Shown in pieces: positions 12,368 through 25,300 of a stretch of DNA of 64,000 nt (positions are counted from its first letter, which is position 1; each line of letters opens with the position of its first letter). This DNA comes from Euptelea pleiosperma. Taxonomy: Eukaryota > Streptophyta > Magnoliopsida > Ranunculales > Eupteleaceae. The notes beneath the pieces were generated by a model that was given only the letters and a program-made list of their open reading frames with translations, was not told where the DNA came from and did no database searches. Position numbers and translations under genes: made by a program. The stretch is taken from NCBI GenBank assembly GCA_035048495.1, contig CM068544.1:46711893-46775892 (forward strand), in the 5' to 3' direction.

Positions 12368-13067
12368 ATGGAAACCCTCGCGGTTGCACCGCTTTCAAAA
12401 CCGTCAATTCTCTGTCTAAGGCGTACTTTTCCCGTTAACGCCGTTCGCAGAAGAAGCTCTCTCACTTTCGTCAGCTCCCGCTCTTTTGTCCCTGCATCAA
12501 AATGCTCCACCATCTCCGCTCCGTCACTAAGTATCTCTCAGCTCTCTCAAGTCTCAACGAATTTTCAAATCTCCATTATCAGAATTCATCTTTATCTGAT
12601 CTCTGTTTCGATTTCTAGCAAACGATGAAGCGAAGTTCGTAGAGGCTTCGAAGAAGGGTAACCTTATACCGCTGTATCGCTGCATATTCTCCGATCAGCT
12701 GACGCCGGTGCTCGCTTACCGGTGTCTGGTTAAAGAAGAAGATCGAGATTCTCCGAGCTTTATATTCGATTCGTTCGGACGTGGCTTTGGAGCCTCAGAA
12801 CTGGTAAGTCCTCTTAGGGTTGTGTTTATCTTCTTTTTTTCGTTTTTTATTCAATTTTCTGTTATTTGTTCTTTTAGGGCCGTTATAGTGTAGTGGGAGG
12901 TCAGCCGGTGATGGAGATTGTAGCGAAGGAGAATCGGGTGACGATCATGGATCACGAGGTAGGACGAACGACAGAAGAGTTTGTCGATGATCCGTTGGTG
13001 ATTCCTCGGAGAATCATGGAAGGATGGACTCCCCACCATATTGAAGAGCTTCCGGATGCATTTTGCG
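12368..13067 (+). pseudogene. Truncated duplicate of anthranilate synthase alpha (exons 1-3 only)
   Basis: Exons 12368-12530, 12619-12803 and 12878-13067 match exons 1-3 of the complete gene at 19394 in length (163/169, 185/185, 190/190 nt), phase and protein: [56 protein letters not shown]. All splice sites are usable and the three exons read through with no stop. After the exon 3 donor no exon 4 homologue is seen; transposon sequence begins within about 200 bp. The copy would give a transit peptide plus roughly 125 residues of the N-terminal tryptophan-sensing part, without the chorismate-binding domain, so it cannot be an enzyme. The region matching FESVEQG in the full gene reads FDSFGRG here. 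It is probably a 5' fragment left by tandem duplication and transposon-associated deletion. Whether it is transcribed is unknown. Confidence 0.85.
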
Positions 13068-13189
13068 GTATGTTCGTCGTTAACCTTACATTATGGAGGC
13101 AGGAGGACGAAAGGTATCGTCCTCCCTACCTGTGTATTGCACATTATTGCATATGCAAAGTAGTTGGGATTTACTCCACTGTCAAAATT

Positions 13190-14030
13190 AATCTGATCCG
13201 ATGGGATCGAGAAAATATTTGCTGTCCCATGGCGATTTCAAAATTTGAAGTCTCCCCCTCGCAAAATATGCCACGTGGGGCATCTTTAAGGCCCACTGAC
13301 CTTATGGATTTTCGCTGGAGCAAACTTTGCTCTACCTCTAGGACGACCTATCTTCCAAAAATTAGCCTGATCAACGATAAGAAAAACTTCCCTGACCGCC
13401 CACAATATGAGCCATGTGGCAGTGTGGCCCACGTTTAGAGGACGATGGCCGTATGGATGTTTAGCCAGGGCGCCATATGAGCCACTTGGCACACTCTTAT
13501 AGGACTCTGACCGTATGGATTCTTTTCCAATACCTAGGTGGATCTACAAACCAAAAATCAGGTTGATTGATGATTTCAAACCTTTGGATCTTTGTACCTC
13601 AAATAATGCTCAATTTCTGACGGATAACATCAACCCATGAAAATAATTCTAATCTAATGCCTAGAAATCACTATTCAGACTGATTTTTGGTTTGTACGTC
13701 CACCCAGGGATTGGACTAACATCCATACGGTCAGAGTCCTCTAAGAGTGTGCCAAGTGGCTCATACTGTGCCCCGTCATCAAAAGTCAGCCTGATTAGTG
13801 ATTTCAAACCTTTGGATTCTTGTACCCATATAATGGTCAATAATGCTCAAATTCCCATAGTTAAAATCATCCCATGAAAATGACTCCGATTCAACGCTTT
13901 GTAATCACTAATCAGGTTGATTTTTTATTTGTGGGCCCACTTAGGGATTGGCCAAACATCCATCCGGTCAGCGTCTTCTACAAATGTGCCACGTGGCTCA
14001 TATTGTGGGCAGTACTGTCTCTAGATCATA
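13190..14030. mobile_element. Cluster of G-box foldback MITE pieces after the truncated ASA copy
   Basis: At least three partial or whole copies in a row (CCACGTGG at 13271 and 13988; GACCGTATGGAT and inverses at 13320-13740 and 13960). They replace the sequence where ASA exon 4 would be expected. Confidence 0.65.
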
Positions 14031-14033
14031 GTA

Positions 14034-14387
14034 CCAAGGTTTAAAAACGGCCGTTATAACAAAAATAACGGCCGTTGTAACATATTCGGACCTACCCTGT
14101 TACGTTATGGACCGTTAAAATGCCCAGAAAATAACGGCCGTTATTTTTCCGCGAAAATAACAACCGTTATTTTCTGAAAAATGTTGTGAAAAAAAATGGC
14201 CATTATTTTCATTTATTTTCGTTATATTCCATTTTTTCTGTTATTTTCCATTTTTGAAATTCAAATTTTTTCGTTTTTTCCCTTTATTTTCCCATTTTTT
14301 TTTCATTTTTACCCGAGAGTTTTTTTCGTTATAACAGAAAAAACATTAACGCCCCCAATCCGTTATAACGGTCCCCTTTAAACCTTG
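14034..14387. mobile_element. AACGG-family element, TSD unclear
   Basis: Starts CAAGGTTTAAAAACGG and ends CCTTTAAACCTTG with the usual AACGG/CCGTT body. CATAGTAC occurs on both sides but is offset by a few bases. Confidence 0.7.
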
Positions 14388-14409
14388 CATACATAGTACT
14401 ATATATACA

Positions 14410-14570
14410 CAGCCCTCAAATCCACAGTTAAAAATCAACCCATGCATAAAATAGTCTCAATATTCCAACAGCTAGAAATCACCAATCAAGTTAACTTTTG
14501 GTTTGAAGGTCCACCTAGAGATGGGCCAAATATCCATTTGGTCAGTGGTTTCAAAGAGTTTTAGCATTTT
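14410..14570. mobile_element. G-box foldback MITE, right half
   Basis: AATCAACCCATGCATAAAAT to GGGCCAAATATCCATTTGGTC matches the right half of the family; the left half is missing. Confidence 0.5.
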
Positions 14571-14661
14571 TTGCTCAAGACTTCGTTGAGCAAAAACGAC
14601 CAACAATATCTATTTTACCATAGTCTTGCGATTTGACGTCCGGAACTTAGGAGTTAGGACC

Positions 14662-15282
14662 ATGGTTTTAAAAACGGCCGTTTAAACGGCCGTTTAGGGC
14701 GGTAACGCCCCAAGCCCATTTCCGTTTAAACCGTTTAAACCTGTTTTATCGGTTTTGAAAAAAACGGCCGTTAAAATCGTTTAATTCCGTTAAAATCCGT
14801 TTAATTTCCGTTTAAATCCGTTAAATTCCGTTTTTTTTTTAATCTTCAAATTTCAAAATTTGAATTTCAGCGCCACTTTTTCCGTTAAAACCATTAAAAT
14901 CTATTTTTTTCCATTTTTGCCCCTGACCGTTTCAATCCGTTTAAACGGTAACGCCCCAAGCCTGTTTCCGTTAAAAGGCCATTCTTTTTTGTTTTAACGG
15001 CCGTTAAAATCATTTAAACAGCCGTTTAATTCTGAAAAATTTTGTGAAAAAAACGACCGTTAAATCCATTTAATTCCGTTAAGTTTTATATATATTTTTT
15101 AATTTTCAAATTTCAAAATTTGAATTTCAGCACCATTTTTTTCTGTCTTTTTCCGTTAAAATCCATTTAATTCCATTTTTTTCCATTTTTGCCCTTGGCC
15201 ATTTCAATCCATTTTAATGGCCGTTTAAACGGTAACACCCCCAGTCCGTTTAACCGTTAAAACTAGCCTCCTTTAAACCGTG
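14662..15282. mobile_element. AACGG-family MULE-like element, double length (9-bp TSD)
   Basis: Ends ATGGTTTTAAAA / TTTAAACCGTG, with GTTAGGACC at 14653-14661 and 15283-15291. The motif TTTAAACGGTAACGCCCC and its flanks occur more than once inside, as if two elements were fused or one had expanded internally. Confidence 0.88.
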
Positions 15283-15291
15283 GTTAGGACC

Positions 15292-16134
15292 ATTCCCTGG
15301 AATATGGTTGCTTGTTTTGATCGTGATGGCTAATACAGGCTGCACCTTCCTTCTATGGAAGTCTGTTTCATCCCTCAACTTGAACATTGATTTCTTGTGG
15401 ATCTCAATTTTTTTTTTTTTTTTCGAGATCTCATGGTCGTTGAAAGTGATGTTTTCTTCAACACCATATAATGGTTTTTATCAATTTGTCCAGTTCGATT
15501 TTAAAAAAGAACGAATTAAACATGCTTCTTATTTATTATTTTTTTTGGGTCTAAAGCTACACCCATTTCTTACATCCCATGGTGAGGCCCACATACGGAA
15601 ACGTGATTCTAACCCAATTGAATCAACAGGCCCATGGATTATTACAATTGGGTCCTGAAATAAGAAGAGAAGTTCGTATCCAACAGTTAGGAATCACCTA
15701 TCAGGCTGATTTTAGCGTCTACGTTCACTAAGGGGTGAGCCCAAATACATGCTGCCCGTGGCCAAAATGAGGACCCTTGGTGGACCGGAATTCATGCCGT
15801 CCGTACCCCAAAATTATTGCCACTGGTAATATTTGGTATAACTAGCTCACATGACAAGTATTAGTGATCAACACTTTAGTTTCCTCTTTATTTCTTTTTT
15901 TGCTGTACATCGCTATTTGGATGTTTGGTTGTAGTAATAACTTTACTTGAGTAGACTTAGAGACCACAAGTTTAAACCAAGTTTTCAAAATGGGAAAAAA
16001 AATACATCTGTTCTTTTATATAAAAGACAAACACCACAAAGGGTGGTCACTGGTTGACATCATTTATTCTAAAAATGCACCTACTTAATTTATCATATCA
16101 CTAGGTGGACCTACCTACGAAAATTCGTCCTGAT
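15292..16134. other. Intergenic, nothing recognised
   Basis: AT-rich sequence with a T run and short open frames of no family resemblance. The stretch near 15690-15760 has weak foldback-MITE likeness (AATCACCTATCAGGCTGATT). Confidence 0.4.
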
Positions 16135-16445
16135 TAGCAATGAGTTTTGACACCATTAATGATGGGCCATATTATGAGCCACGTGGCACAATCTTAGAGA
16201 TCACTGACCGTATGGATGTTTTGCCCATCCCTAGTTGGACTTACATATCAAAATTCATCCTGATCAGTAATTTATAACTAATTCATTTTCTTGATTTATT
16301 TGTAACCCTAATTTTGATCATTATAATCCAAAGGTTAGAAATCGTTAATCAAGTTTGTTTTTGTTACATAAGTCCATCTAGAGATGGACCAAACATCCAT
16401 ACAGTCAATAGCCTCTGATAAGGTGACATGTGTCTCGCATTATAA
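16135..16445. mobile_element. G-box foldback MITE
   Basis: Left arm GAGCCACGTGGCACAATC and ACTGACCGTATGGATGTTT; right arm GGACCAAACATCCATACAGTC. The right G-box is lost. Confidence 0.65.
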
Positions 16446-16869
16446 GCTTATCATTATCTTTGACAATGGACTTCATGATCTAAATGTTTCTAGTCATAAA
16501 GTTTAAGTGTCGCTTGCACAGTTGAATTGAAATGTGAAAGTATTGAATGACCAAAGCACAATTACAAATTAAAAAAATAAATAAAAAATTGAAATAAACA
16601 ATGTTTGTCAATTTAAAGAACTTGAGGACATATTAAGAATAAAGATTTATTTTATCTTTTTTTTTTACCATTGAATGAGTTGCAGGGTGACGAGTGATTT
16701 GGCACAAAAAGATTGAAAAGCCCCTTTCAAGTAAATAAAATGAAGAAAAAAAAAAAACAAAAATAATGGCATTTGTGGAAATAGTAGTAGAATACATGAG
16801 GCCTTAAAATTGTGACAAACGATAGCGGCAACCCCGATTCTCGCTTTATAATAGTATAGATAACAAGGT

Positions 16870-17470
16870 CGCTCCTTTTTTTAACCCTCTTATGTTCGTG
16901 TGCTCGGCCGTTGGATTCCAAGAATCACGGTGGTTGTAAACGATCGAGTTGGCATCACTTTTTGGGGCACTGACAGCCACCGTTGGATTTGTGAAATCTA
17001 TGGCCAAGAACGCGAGCACTGAGAGGGGTCAAAAAAAGGGAATCCTCGGATCCTAAGCCATAATAGTAAGGTTCCGGCTCCGGGGGGGTCCCTTTTTTCT
17101 AACCCCTAGTGTTCGTGTGCTCGGTTGTTGGATTCCAAGAATCCAACAGTGGCTGTCAACTTTTCGAGTTCGCATCACTTTTTCACGGGGGCGTTGACAA
17201 CTACCGTTGCGTTCGTGAGAGGCCGAACACATGAAGAGTAAAACTTCTGCCCCAACGGGACTGCAAATCACACAAAACACAGCCAATGAGTTCTCGGCAC
17301 GTACACCTAAAAAGCAAAGCACGTGGGTACGTTGCAAAGCACTTGTGTACGTGCCAAGAACTCATTGGCTGTGTTTTGTGTGATTTACAATTTCGTGTGA
17401 TGGAAGTTTTACTCAACACATGAACACCGAGAGGGGTCAGAAAAAGGGGGCTCTCGAGCCTCAGCCTAAC
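16870..17470. mobile_element. GATTCCAAGAATC-type foldback elements, one split by a hairpin MITE
   Basis: Two neighbours share GTTGGATTCCAAGAATC and AACCCCTAGTGTTCGTGTGC. The second is interrupted at 17236-17414 by the hairpin MITE and resumes at ACACCGAGAGGGGTC. Confidence 0.6.
17236..17414. mobile_element. Hairpin MULE-like MITE, 179 bp (10-bp TSD)
   Basis: Ends GAGTAAAACTTC / GAAGTTTTACTC; nearly the whole element is one inverted repeat with arms containing AACACAGCCAATGAGTTC. AACACATGAA flanks it at 17226-17235 and 17415-17424. It is inserted in an older foldback element. Confidence 0.9.
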
Positions 17471-17474
17471 TTTA

Positions 17475-19225
17475 GTCTTTTCCTACCCACTCTACTTTTT
17501 CGTGCAATAATTACGCATGTCACATTTAATGCAAACTTTTCAAAATTAGCTCCTTCACTTTAAACTTCAAAACTACCCTCAAAATATTTAAAAAAAAATC
17601 AATTTTACACTAATTCTCTTCTTCTTCTTTTTTTTCTTTGTGAGCCAATAACTATATATAACATTGAAGGAAGCTTACACCCTCTTGGATGCACAAAGAC
17701 AGAAAATAGAAGTCCAGCAACGAGCCTTGGAAGCAATGGAGTCTGCATTACCATTACATTCCGAAAAACAAAAGGAAAACGAACTTCCGAGAGTTGATCT
17801 GCCATAGTCAGTATATCCACACCTAGTTTACACTAATTCTCTTCCGTGGATTACAAAATTTCCCAATTCGTCTCCAAATAATATTAAGATATTACCCGTT
17901 AGTTTTTGCCATTTTTCCAAAAATCTATCTATAAAATTCATTGCAGCTTGAATATAAATAGGGACATTTTTGTAACTATAGAACTCTTTTATGCTAAAAA
18001 CATTCTTTCTATCTATCTATCTATATTTATGTGAATCCCATTCCATGAACTGTCACAGTCACATTTTTCTTCCAAAAATGGTCCTCTAATAAACTATCAT
18101 GCAAATGCATCCATGTGCCGCCGCCCCTAGTGTGAATACAAAATCTTGCAATCAAACAACAAAATATATAGCTCACATCGTTCTCATCATCGTCGTATAT
18201 CCCTATCCCAACTATTTTATGGAAAAGGTCGGGGGATCCGGGGATTCACCTTTTGCACTTATAATTTCACTCATGCTCTCAGGCGTAGATTCCAAGAATA
18301 CGAGGGTGGTTGGTGTGCTGAGCTGGCATTTACTTATTGTGAAAGTAAAATCACCATTGTATTCTCTGAATCCATGCCCGAGAGCATGAGTGAAATTATG
18401 AGTGCAAAAAGGTCCGTTCAAGTGTCGTTTTTTTGACTTATTTTTTGGATTTGTCATTTGAAATGAGTCAAAATACCTTACCCCTCGAGATGCTATAAAA
18501 TGGCTAGAATACTTAGGTGTCGTTTGGCAACAAAAAAATAAGTAATTTATTGACTTTTATAAGCGAAAAAGTTAAAAAGTTAGTTTGTATGTGTTTCTTC
18601 ATATTTTGACTTTTTAAAAGTTAAAAACTGACTTAAACTGAAGCTAAAATTTTTAGCTATTAACTTCTAAGGGAAATTACTTCTCAAAAATTAGAACACC
18701 TCCCCACATTTTAATTTCTATGACTTTTTTAGAGATAAAAAAATCAACTTGTAACTTTTACTATAAGTAGAAGTGCTTTTACTTCTCGTTCTCAACCGTC
18801 CTGAGCAAAAGATCAACTCAATAGAAGGAAAATCAGAATTAGACTCTAATGTAAGGGGTACCAAGCTTGTGCTCTCGGTGCAATGTATTTTATATTTTCT
18901 TTTTATTTTACAGTAGAAAATTATATAATATCTTATATTAAATTCAAATATTATGTTTCGATCTTTATTAAGAAAAAATACATTTGGCGGAAGTAGGTAA
19001 ACTTTCCGTAATTAGTAAAATGAGCATCTGGCAACTATCATCCGAATATAGCCAACGGTCCATGCAAAAAAAATAAAAAAGTATGCCCTCATCAAATCTT
19101 TTTTCTTTCAAAGAAGGAAAATTACCCTTGATTTTTCATTAAATATCTGGATAAGAACCAAGGGTGTTTTCGTCATTCTACATTTATTGTACAAGGCGAC
19201 TCCTCCGAAGCTCTTGTGTGTGTAA
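17475..19225. other. Intergenic, mostly unassigned; one foldback and MITE fragments
   Basis: 18225-18420 is another GATTCCAAGAATC-type foldback. 18515-18800 (GGTGTCGTTTGGC start, AAAAGTTAAAAAGTTAGTTTG) resembles a hAT-like MITE without clear ends. The rest is AT-rich with no gene signal. Confidence 0.4.
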
Positions 19226-19227
19226 TG

Positions 19228-19240
19228 TTTATATAAATTC
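19228..19240 (+). promoter_or_regulatory. Probable TATA box of the ASA gene
   Basis: The sequence TTTATATAAATTC lies about 155 bp before the ASA start codon. A transcription start about 30 bp downstream would leave a leader of roughly 130 nt, with a C/T-rich stretch just before the ATG. It is a good TATA match at a sensible distance, but no transcript data support it. Confidence 0.55.
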
Positions 19241-19393
19241 GTTCGTTTGATGAGGCTCAGAAACGAAAGCGAAATTTGGATTCAAAGTTCCAAAAGACTG
19301 TAGGAACGGCGCAGTCAACATAGAAAGAAAAGAAACACCTCTGCTCGTCTGTCCCTGTTTCTGAATCACCCCCATTCTCTAATGCTCTGAAAG

Positions 19394-22300
19394 ATGGAAA
19401 CCCTAGCCGTTTCCCACTATTTTACTCCGTCAACTCTCCGTCAATATCCGTCGTTTTCCGTTCAATCCGTTTGCAGCAGAAGCTCAAGCTCTTTCAGCCT
19501 CTTCAGCTCCCGCTCACGTGTTCCCACATTGAAATGTTCTGCTCTTTCTGCTCCATCTTTAGGTATTTCCGTCTTTTTTCTCTTAACTCTCCCTAAATCT
19601 GCCTCTTCTTGGAGAAAATTTTGTATCTTTCAAGTTTCATTCTTTTTTCTGATTTTTTTTTTCTGGTTCGATTACTCTAGTCGACGATGCGGTGAAGTTC
19701 GCAGAAGCTTCGAAGAATGGAAACTTAATTCCGCTCTGCCGCTGCATATTTTCCGATCACTTGACACCGGTGCTTGCTTACCGGTGTCTGGTTAAAGAAG
19801 ATGATCGAGATGCGCCTAGCTTTCTATTCGAATCAGTCGAGCAGGGTTTCCGGGCTTCAAATGTTGTAAGCCCTGGTTTTCTTTTCTCGGGTTTCTGATT
19901 TTTGTTATTTTGAAAATTTGGGGTTTTTTTTTCTTCTTCTTCTTGGTTTTTGTTTATTGGGTTTTCAGTTAATTCTGTTAGGGACGTTATAGTGTGGTTG
20001 GAGCTCAGCCAACTATGGAAATTGTTGCAAAAGAGAATTTTGTTACGATTATGGACCATGAGGAAGGATGTAGGACTGAGGAGGTCGTTGACGATCCAAT
20101 GGTAATTCCTCGAAGAATAATGGAGGGATGGAATCCCCAACTTATTGATGAGCTTCCAGATGCATTTTGCGGTAAGAATATGGATTGGTAACACTCATTT
20201 GCTGTATTGTAAGATCCCAATAAATGCGATTCCAATCAAATGGAGAGTCGCTAAACTTAAGTTGATTTCTTTCGAGCATTTGTCATACATAATACACAAA
20301 ATGAATCACGATTTTGTGACCCAATGTCAATTTTAGAACCTTGATGCTTAATTTTGTATTTGAACGCGTTTTTATTTGAGTCCAATAATCTCATCGTAAA
20401 TGCATGTAAAATGTAAGGTGTTGGTCGAGATCTGTGGATCTTGAATTGTTTGGATCTTTTGTGCTCAGTTCGTGTATGGTCTTAATTGTAGTTCTGGGGT
20501 CAATTGGGTTAGGGTAATGTGCCCAACTGATGGTCTGGTGATACTATTGATCTGATTTTGCTGTTACCCGGGCTCTCTAATCTCTATAGATAAAGCTTAG
20601 AAATAATAAAAGAAGTAAATTTTATATGAATTGTTCCAATTACAAACTCACTTGGAGCTGAATTATAGATAGAATTTAGGTGTATTTAAGACTACTCAGC
20701 TTCTGGTTGCTATAGGAGATAGGTTGTGGGGTTACATAGATCCAGTTGGCCTTTATGTATCTTTAGTTACAGACAATACCAATATCTGTCTGATAATCGG
20801 TTCAGACATCTAGTTACGCTACAGTTAAGGTTATCTTTCCATATGCACATCAGATATTTTATGTTATGGATTCAGGACAAGATTGTCCTAGTCGTATAAT
20901 TTCAGAGAAAAAGATACTTTCATTTCTTTACTCATTTAGAATCTGAACCCATGAAGAGTTGTTGGAGGATATTGAAAACCATAAATAGTGATTCATTGCC
21001 ATCATGAACAGGTGGATGGGTGGGGTATTTCTCTTATGATACTGTGCGGTATGTGGAGAAGAAAAAGCTTCCATTCTCAAGGGCACCTGTGGATGATAGA
21101 AACCTTGCAGACGTTCATTTGGGCCTCTATGATGATGTGATAGTGTTTGATCATGTGGAGAAGGTACTTCAATTGTGTCCCACCAACCTTTTTGAGATCT
21201 TAAACAAGATAGAAAATTCAAGTTTTGACCTATTTGCCTGCTTCTCGCTTATCTATGTATCCTACATCACTTTTAGTGTTTTTTGCTATGCCGGACATGT
21301 CAACACGTGGACATGTGTGTGTTGACATATCCTGAATCGTAAGGTAGTATCACCCTTTATTTGAATGTTTTTATTAAATAAATGATTTCTAAAAGAGGGT
21401 TGATGTGTTCCATTCTCCATACAATACTTTGTTAAGTTTTTAAGCACAACTATAGTTGTTTCATACTCTTCCCTTCATCAGCTTATATTCATTATGTTAT
21501 TGGATAGCTCCATGTCGTATAGAAATCTTTTCTTTTGCTTTTCATATATTCATTTCCTTATTTTTATTTAAAAAAAAATACGTGTATGGATGTATCTGTG
21601 TGTTGGGCTTCTTAAAGGTGCCATGTCAGACACCTCATATCTCTGTTTGACCTCTGTGTCATTGTTACATAGTCTCTTATTTCCCCATCTAATCGTATTG
21701 AAGAGGACATGCTTTTGTCAACATTTGGATATGTATATATAATTCAAATAAAGAATTCTTGTTTTTTACTCTACTTTTGCCACTACAAATCAAGGACACA
21801 CCACTTGGACAAAAATATGATGTGTCAGATACATGTCAGACACCTTTGTTGGACACAGTCACATTCATTGACATAACCTTAGTTTATCATTCCCTTTTTT
21901 CCTGACTATGTGTACACCGATCATTATTTCTTTTTCTTTTTACCTTTTATAGTTGGGAACTACTACTTTAGATCACATTTTACTTCATCCACTACAGTGA
22001 AAAAAAACATTGGTGCTTTGGAAGAAGCAAAATGTGCTCTGTAAATAGTATTACCATTATAGTTTTCCCGAGATGTTGCTGATATAAAACTGAGAAAACA
22101 AAAAGATGTTTGTATCGAGATTTCCCTTGCTGGCAAATTCCCATGAATCGTAGCTTTGATCGTTGATTTCTTTTTGAATGGGTGGGTGTATTTATTAATT
22201 CATTTAATTGAGGGTTTGTTGGGTGTTTTCTTGTCCCTCAGAGAGCATATGTTATTCATTGGGTGCGGTTAGATCGTTACTCTTCAGTTGAGAAGGCCTA

Positions 22301-25300
22301 TAATGATGGAATGGACCGATTAGAACGTTTAGTGTCTAGAGTACAAGATATTGACCCGTGAGTAGATCATTTTGTACCCTTTTATATTCTTTTGTTTAAT
22401 TACCATTTTGTTTAGCAGTTTCCTGGATTTTTACTTACAGTATATTTGAATTGATTGTCTATTGTTAGCCCGAGGTTATCTGCGGGTTCCGTGAAATTAT
22501 ATACTCGCCTTTTTGGTTCATCATTGAAGATGTCATCCATGACAAGTGAAGCATACAAGAAGGCTGTCATGCAGGCAAAAGAACATATTCTGGCAGGAGA
22601 TATTTTCCAGATTGTGTTAAGTCAACGTTTTGAGCGCCGAACATTTGCAGACCCATTTGAAGTATACAGAGCATTGAGAGTAGTGAATCCAAGTCCATAT
22701 ATGACTTATTTACAAGTGTGTCTGCTATCTCTGCAACTTTTCATCATTTTGCTTCATTGATAATTGTCTTGCTTGAGTAGTTTTGTTTATATTGTACATG
22801 TAGTCTGTTTTCCTTCTCTGCATGTTATTTTGGGATTTTGGTGCAGTGGTTATCTGAATTTGACTTTTTATATATATAATCTATATTTTTTCAATCAGGC
22901 TAGAGGATGCATTCTGGTTGCTTCAAGCCCAGAAATTCTTACTCGTGTGAAGAAGGTAATTGTTACAATTGCTTATGGTTACTGAGGTGTTTCAAGAATT
23001 TAATTTGTTTGATCCTTGGAGCTAAGAAATGGTCTTTCCTTAAACTATAGATGGCCAAGTTGTTTAGGGTTTTCACTGTATCTTAATTTAATTTAGTTCT
23101 GTATTAGGGTTTTTCGTCGTCCTAAAAAAATTAAATCTTGACATAATTGCCTTCTCCTAAGTTCTGATATTGGTATTAAACATTATGATATAAGTTATGT
23201 GCCACATTTCTCTTTCCATCTTTTCTTCAAGAATATGGCATTATGTTAGAGAAGCTTTCTATGTTCATCTCAACATTCAACCACAATGACGTGCACTTCC
23301 TTGTTTCTTTTTACAGAGGAAGATTGTTAACCGACCACTTGCTGGGACTGTTAGAAGAGGGAAGACGGACAAGGAGGATGAGATGCTGGAAAAGCAGCTG
23401 CTGAATGATGAAAAGCAATGTGCTGAGCACATTATGCTGGTTGATTTGGGAAGGAATGATGTTGGAAAGGTTCTCTGTCTTTTTCTCTTAATTCATGTGA
23501 ACAATTTCATGTAGGGTTGCAATCTCTTAACCATATTTCACCTAGCCTTGTTTGTGTTGCATATCTTTCTTATCACAAAATGGCTAAACTGTCTTATTCA
23601 TTCAAAGTAATGCTAATGCAGGTATGTTCCTTTGGAGTTTATAATTCTTATATGCATATATTACTGTATGTATACATTGTGAAGTTCCTCTTTATTTTTA
23701 TTCCTATAGCGCTGCTCTCTAGCTATGTAACATGGACATGTGCCAGTTTAGCTGTCAGACACAAACAGGAAGTATCATTTGTCAGACATGGCGACTAAAC
23801 CCCAACATGCTGAAAGGCCCTTATACTTGCCTACTAACATTGAAAGGTATATTATTATATGGGAAATAATCATCTCAATCTACTGAAGGGCACTAACGTT
23901 TCATACCCAATCTTGTATTTGTCCATATCCCCTTGGTCAATGGAAGTTGACCAACTCCAGTATGCCCTTAGTTTGCTGAAGAGATTATGGCCCTTATTGT
24001 TATAGAGTATTGGTTCCTATAAATCTCTAGATAGGATGAGTTACATAAATCTTATGCACTTGGTATGTTGATAATACCAAAAACCTATGTTGCATTGGTA
24101 CAGGTACGGGTGTTAGTGTCCGATTTAGCGAATCTTGAAAAATAGGATTCAAGGACTCTGTAGTATATTTTAATAATGTGAAACAAAGCAATTGATATAT
24201 ATATATATACACCTTATGATTTGTATCATATATATATTAGACGAGAGAGTACATAGATGGGACGTTATATTTGTTCCGTTAAGGAACTTCAATCCTAAAA
24301 GGTAGAGGTCATAACCTATGCCAAACATTGGTTATTATCTTGCAAGAAAGTACAGAAAAAGCAATGTAGAATTTGGAAGCGTCACACCAGAATCTATGTT
24401 GTGTCAAACTTTGACACGTGTCCGACATGGGTACTTCGCCTGCTTGGAATAGTCCTTGCAACATTGCCCAAATCCAAAGTAATAAATAAAGTGGAGTCCT
24501 GGTGTGGACGTTGGCATATGCATGTGTGTGTTTTAGGATGCATGTATACGAATTGTTGTAAGTCATGCTCATGGGCATATATGTATGGATATATTGTGAA
24601 GGTTCTCTGTGTTTTATTCATTGTAGCGTTGTTATGTAGCTATGCATATTCATGTCATTGTTAGATACAAGATGTGTGAAACATGGTCATCATCATCATC
24701 ATCATCATCATTGCCTTATACCAACTATTTGGTGTCAGGCTGTCTGCGAGAACAATCATGTTCCTTCATCCAGGCCCTAGATTTATCTAATAATGCTTAG
24801 AGTTTCTTTACAAAAATAGAATGTTGTTATACTTAACCTAATTAAAAAACAATTAACTTTTTCCTTCCTAATAGACATGTTACAAAGTGTTTGTTGTGCT
24901 TGGCTGACTTGGTACTTTTTTGAAGAAATGGTTGTTCTTGTTACTTCTCTATAGGGATGCATTTGTAAGTAACTTTTGACACTTGGGTTCTGGATGTAAT
25001 GGAATTTTTAATTTAATTTTTTTAAATTTAGTTGTTTTCTTTGTCATAAGTTGGGAACTTAGGTCTCACTGACTGAGTTGTCTAGTTTCAAGAAGACAGA
25101 GATACTTGCTGGCTTTGTACTACAATTGTGCCCATAGTTCACTTCTCCATTCCCTTTGTGTAATGATAATATCATTAATCAGTTATAATTGTGGTGATTT
25201 CTACCTAGAATTATATTGTGGACTCATGAAATTGATCTCAAAGTTATTATAAATTTTTTCCCCGGGCACTTATTCTTTTCATGTGTAGTCTGTGAAGATA

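Noticed and set aside
12893..13438. 181-codon ORF that continues exon 3 of the truncated ASA copy into MITE sequence
   Set aside because: The part after 13067 follows a good splice donor and is transposon sequence; read-through is chance, though it might be translated if the intron were retained.
18099..18457. Three overlapping ORFs of 81-96 codons
   Set aside because: They arise from a foldback element (18225-18420) and share no protein features.
24401..24664. Overlapping ORFs on both strands in ASA intron 8
   Set aside because: Intronic, unlike any family, and adjacent to dispersed-repeat remnants.
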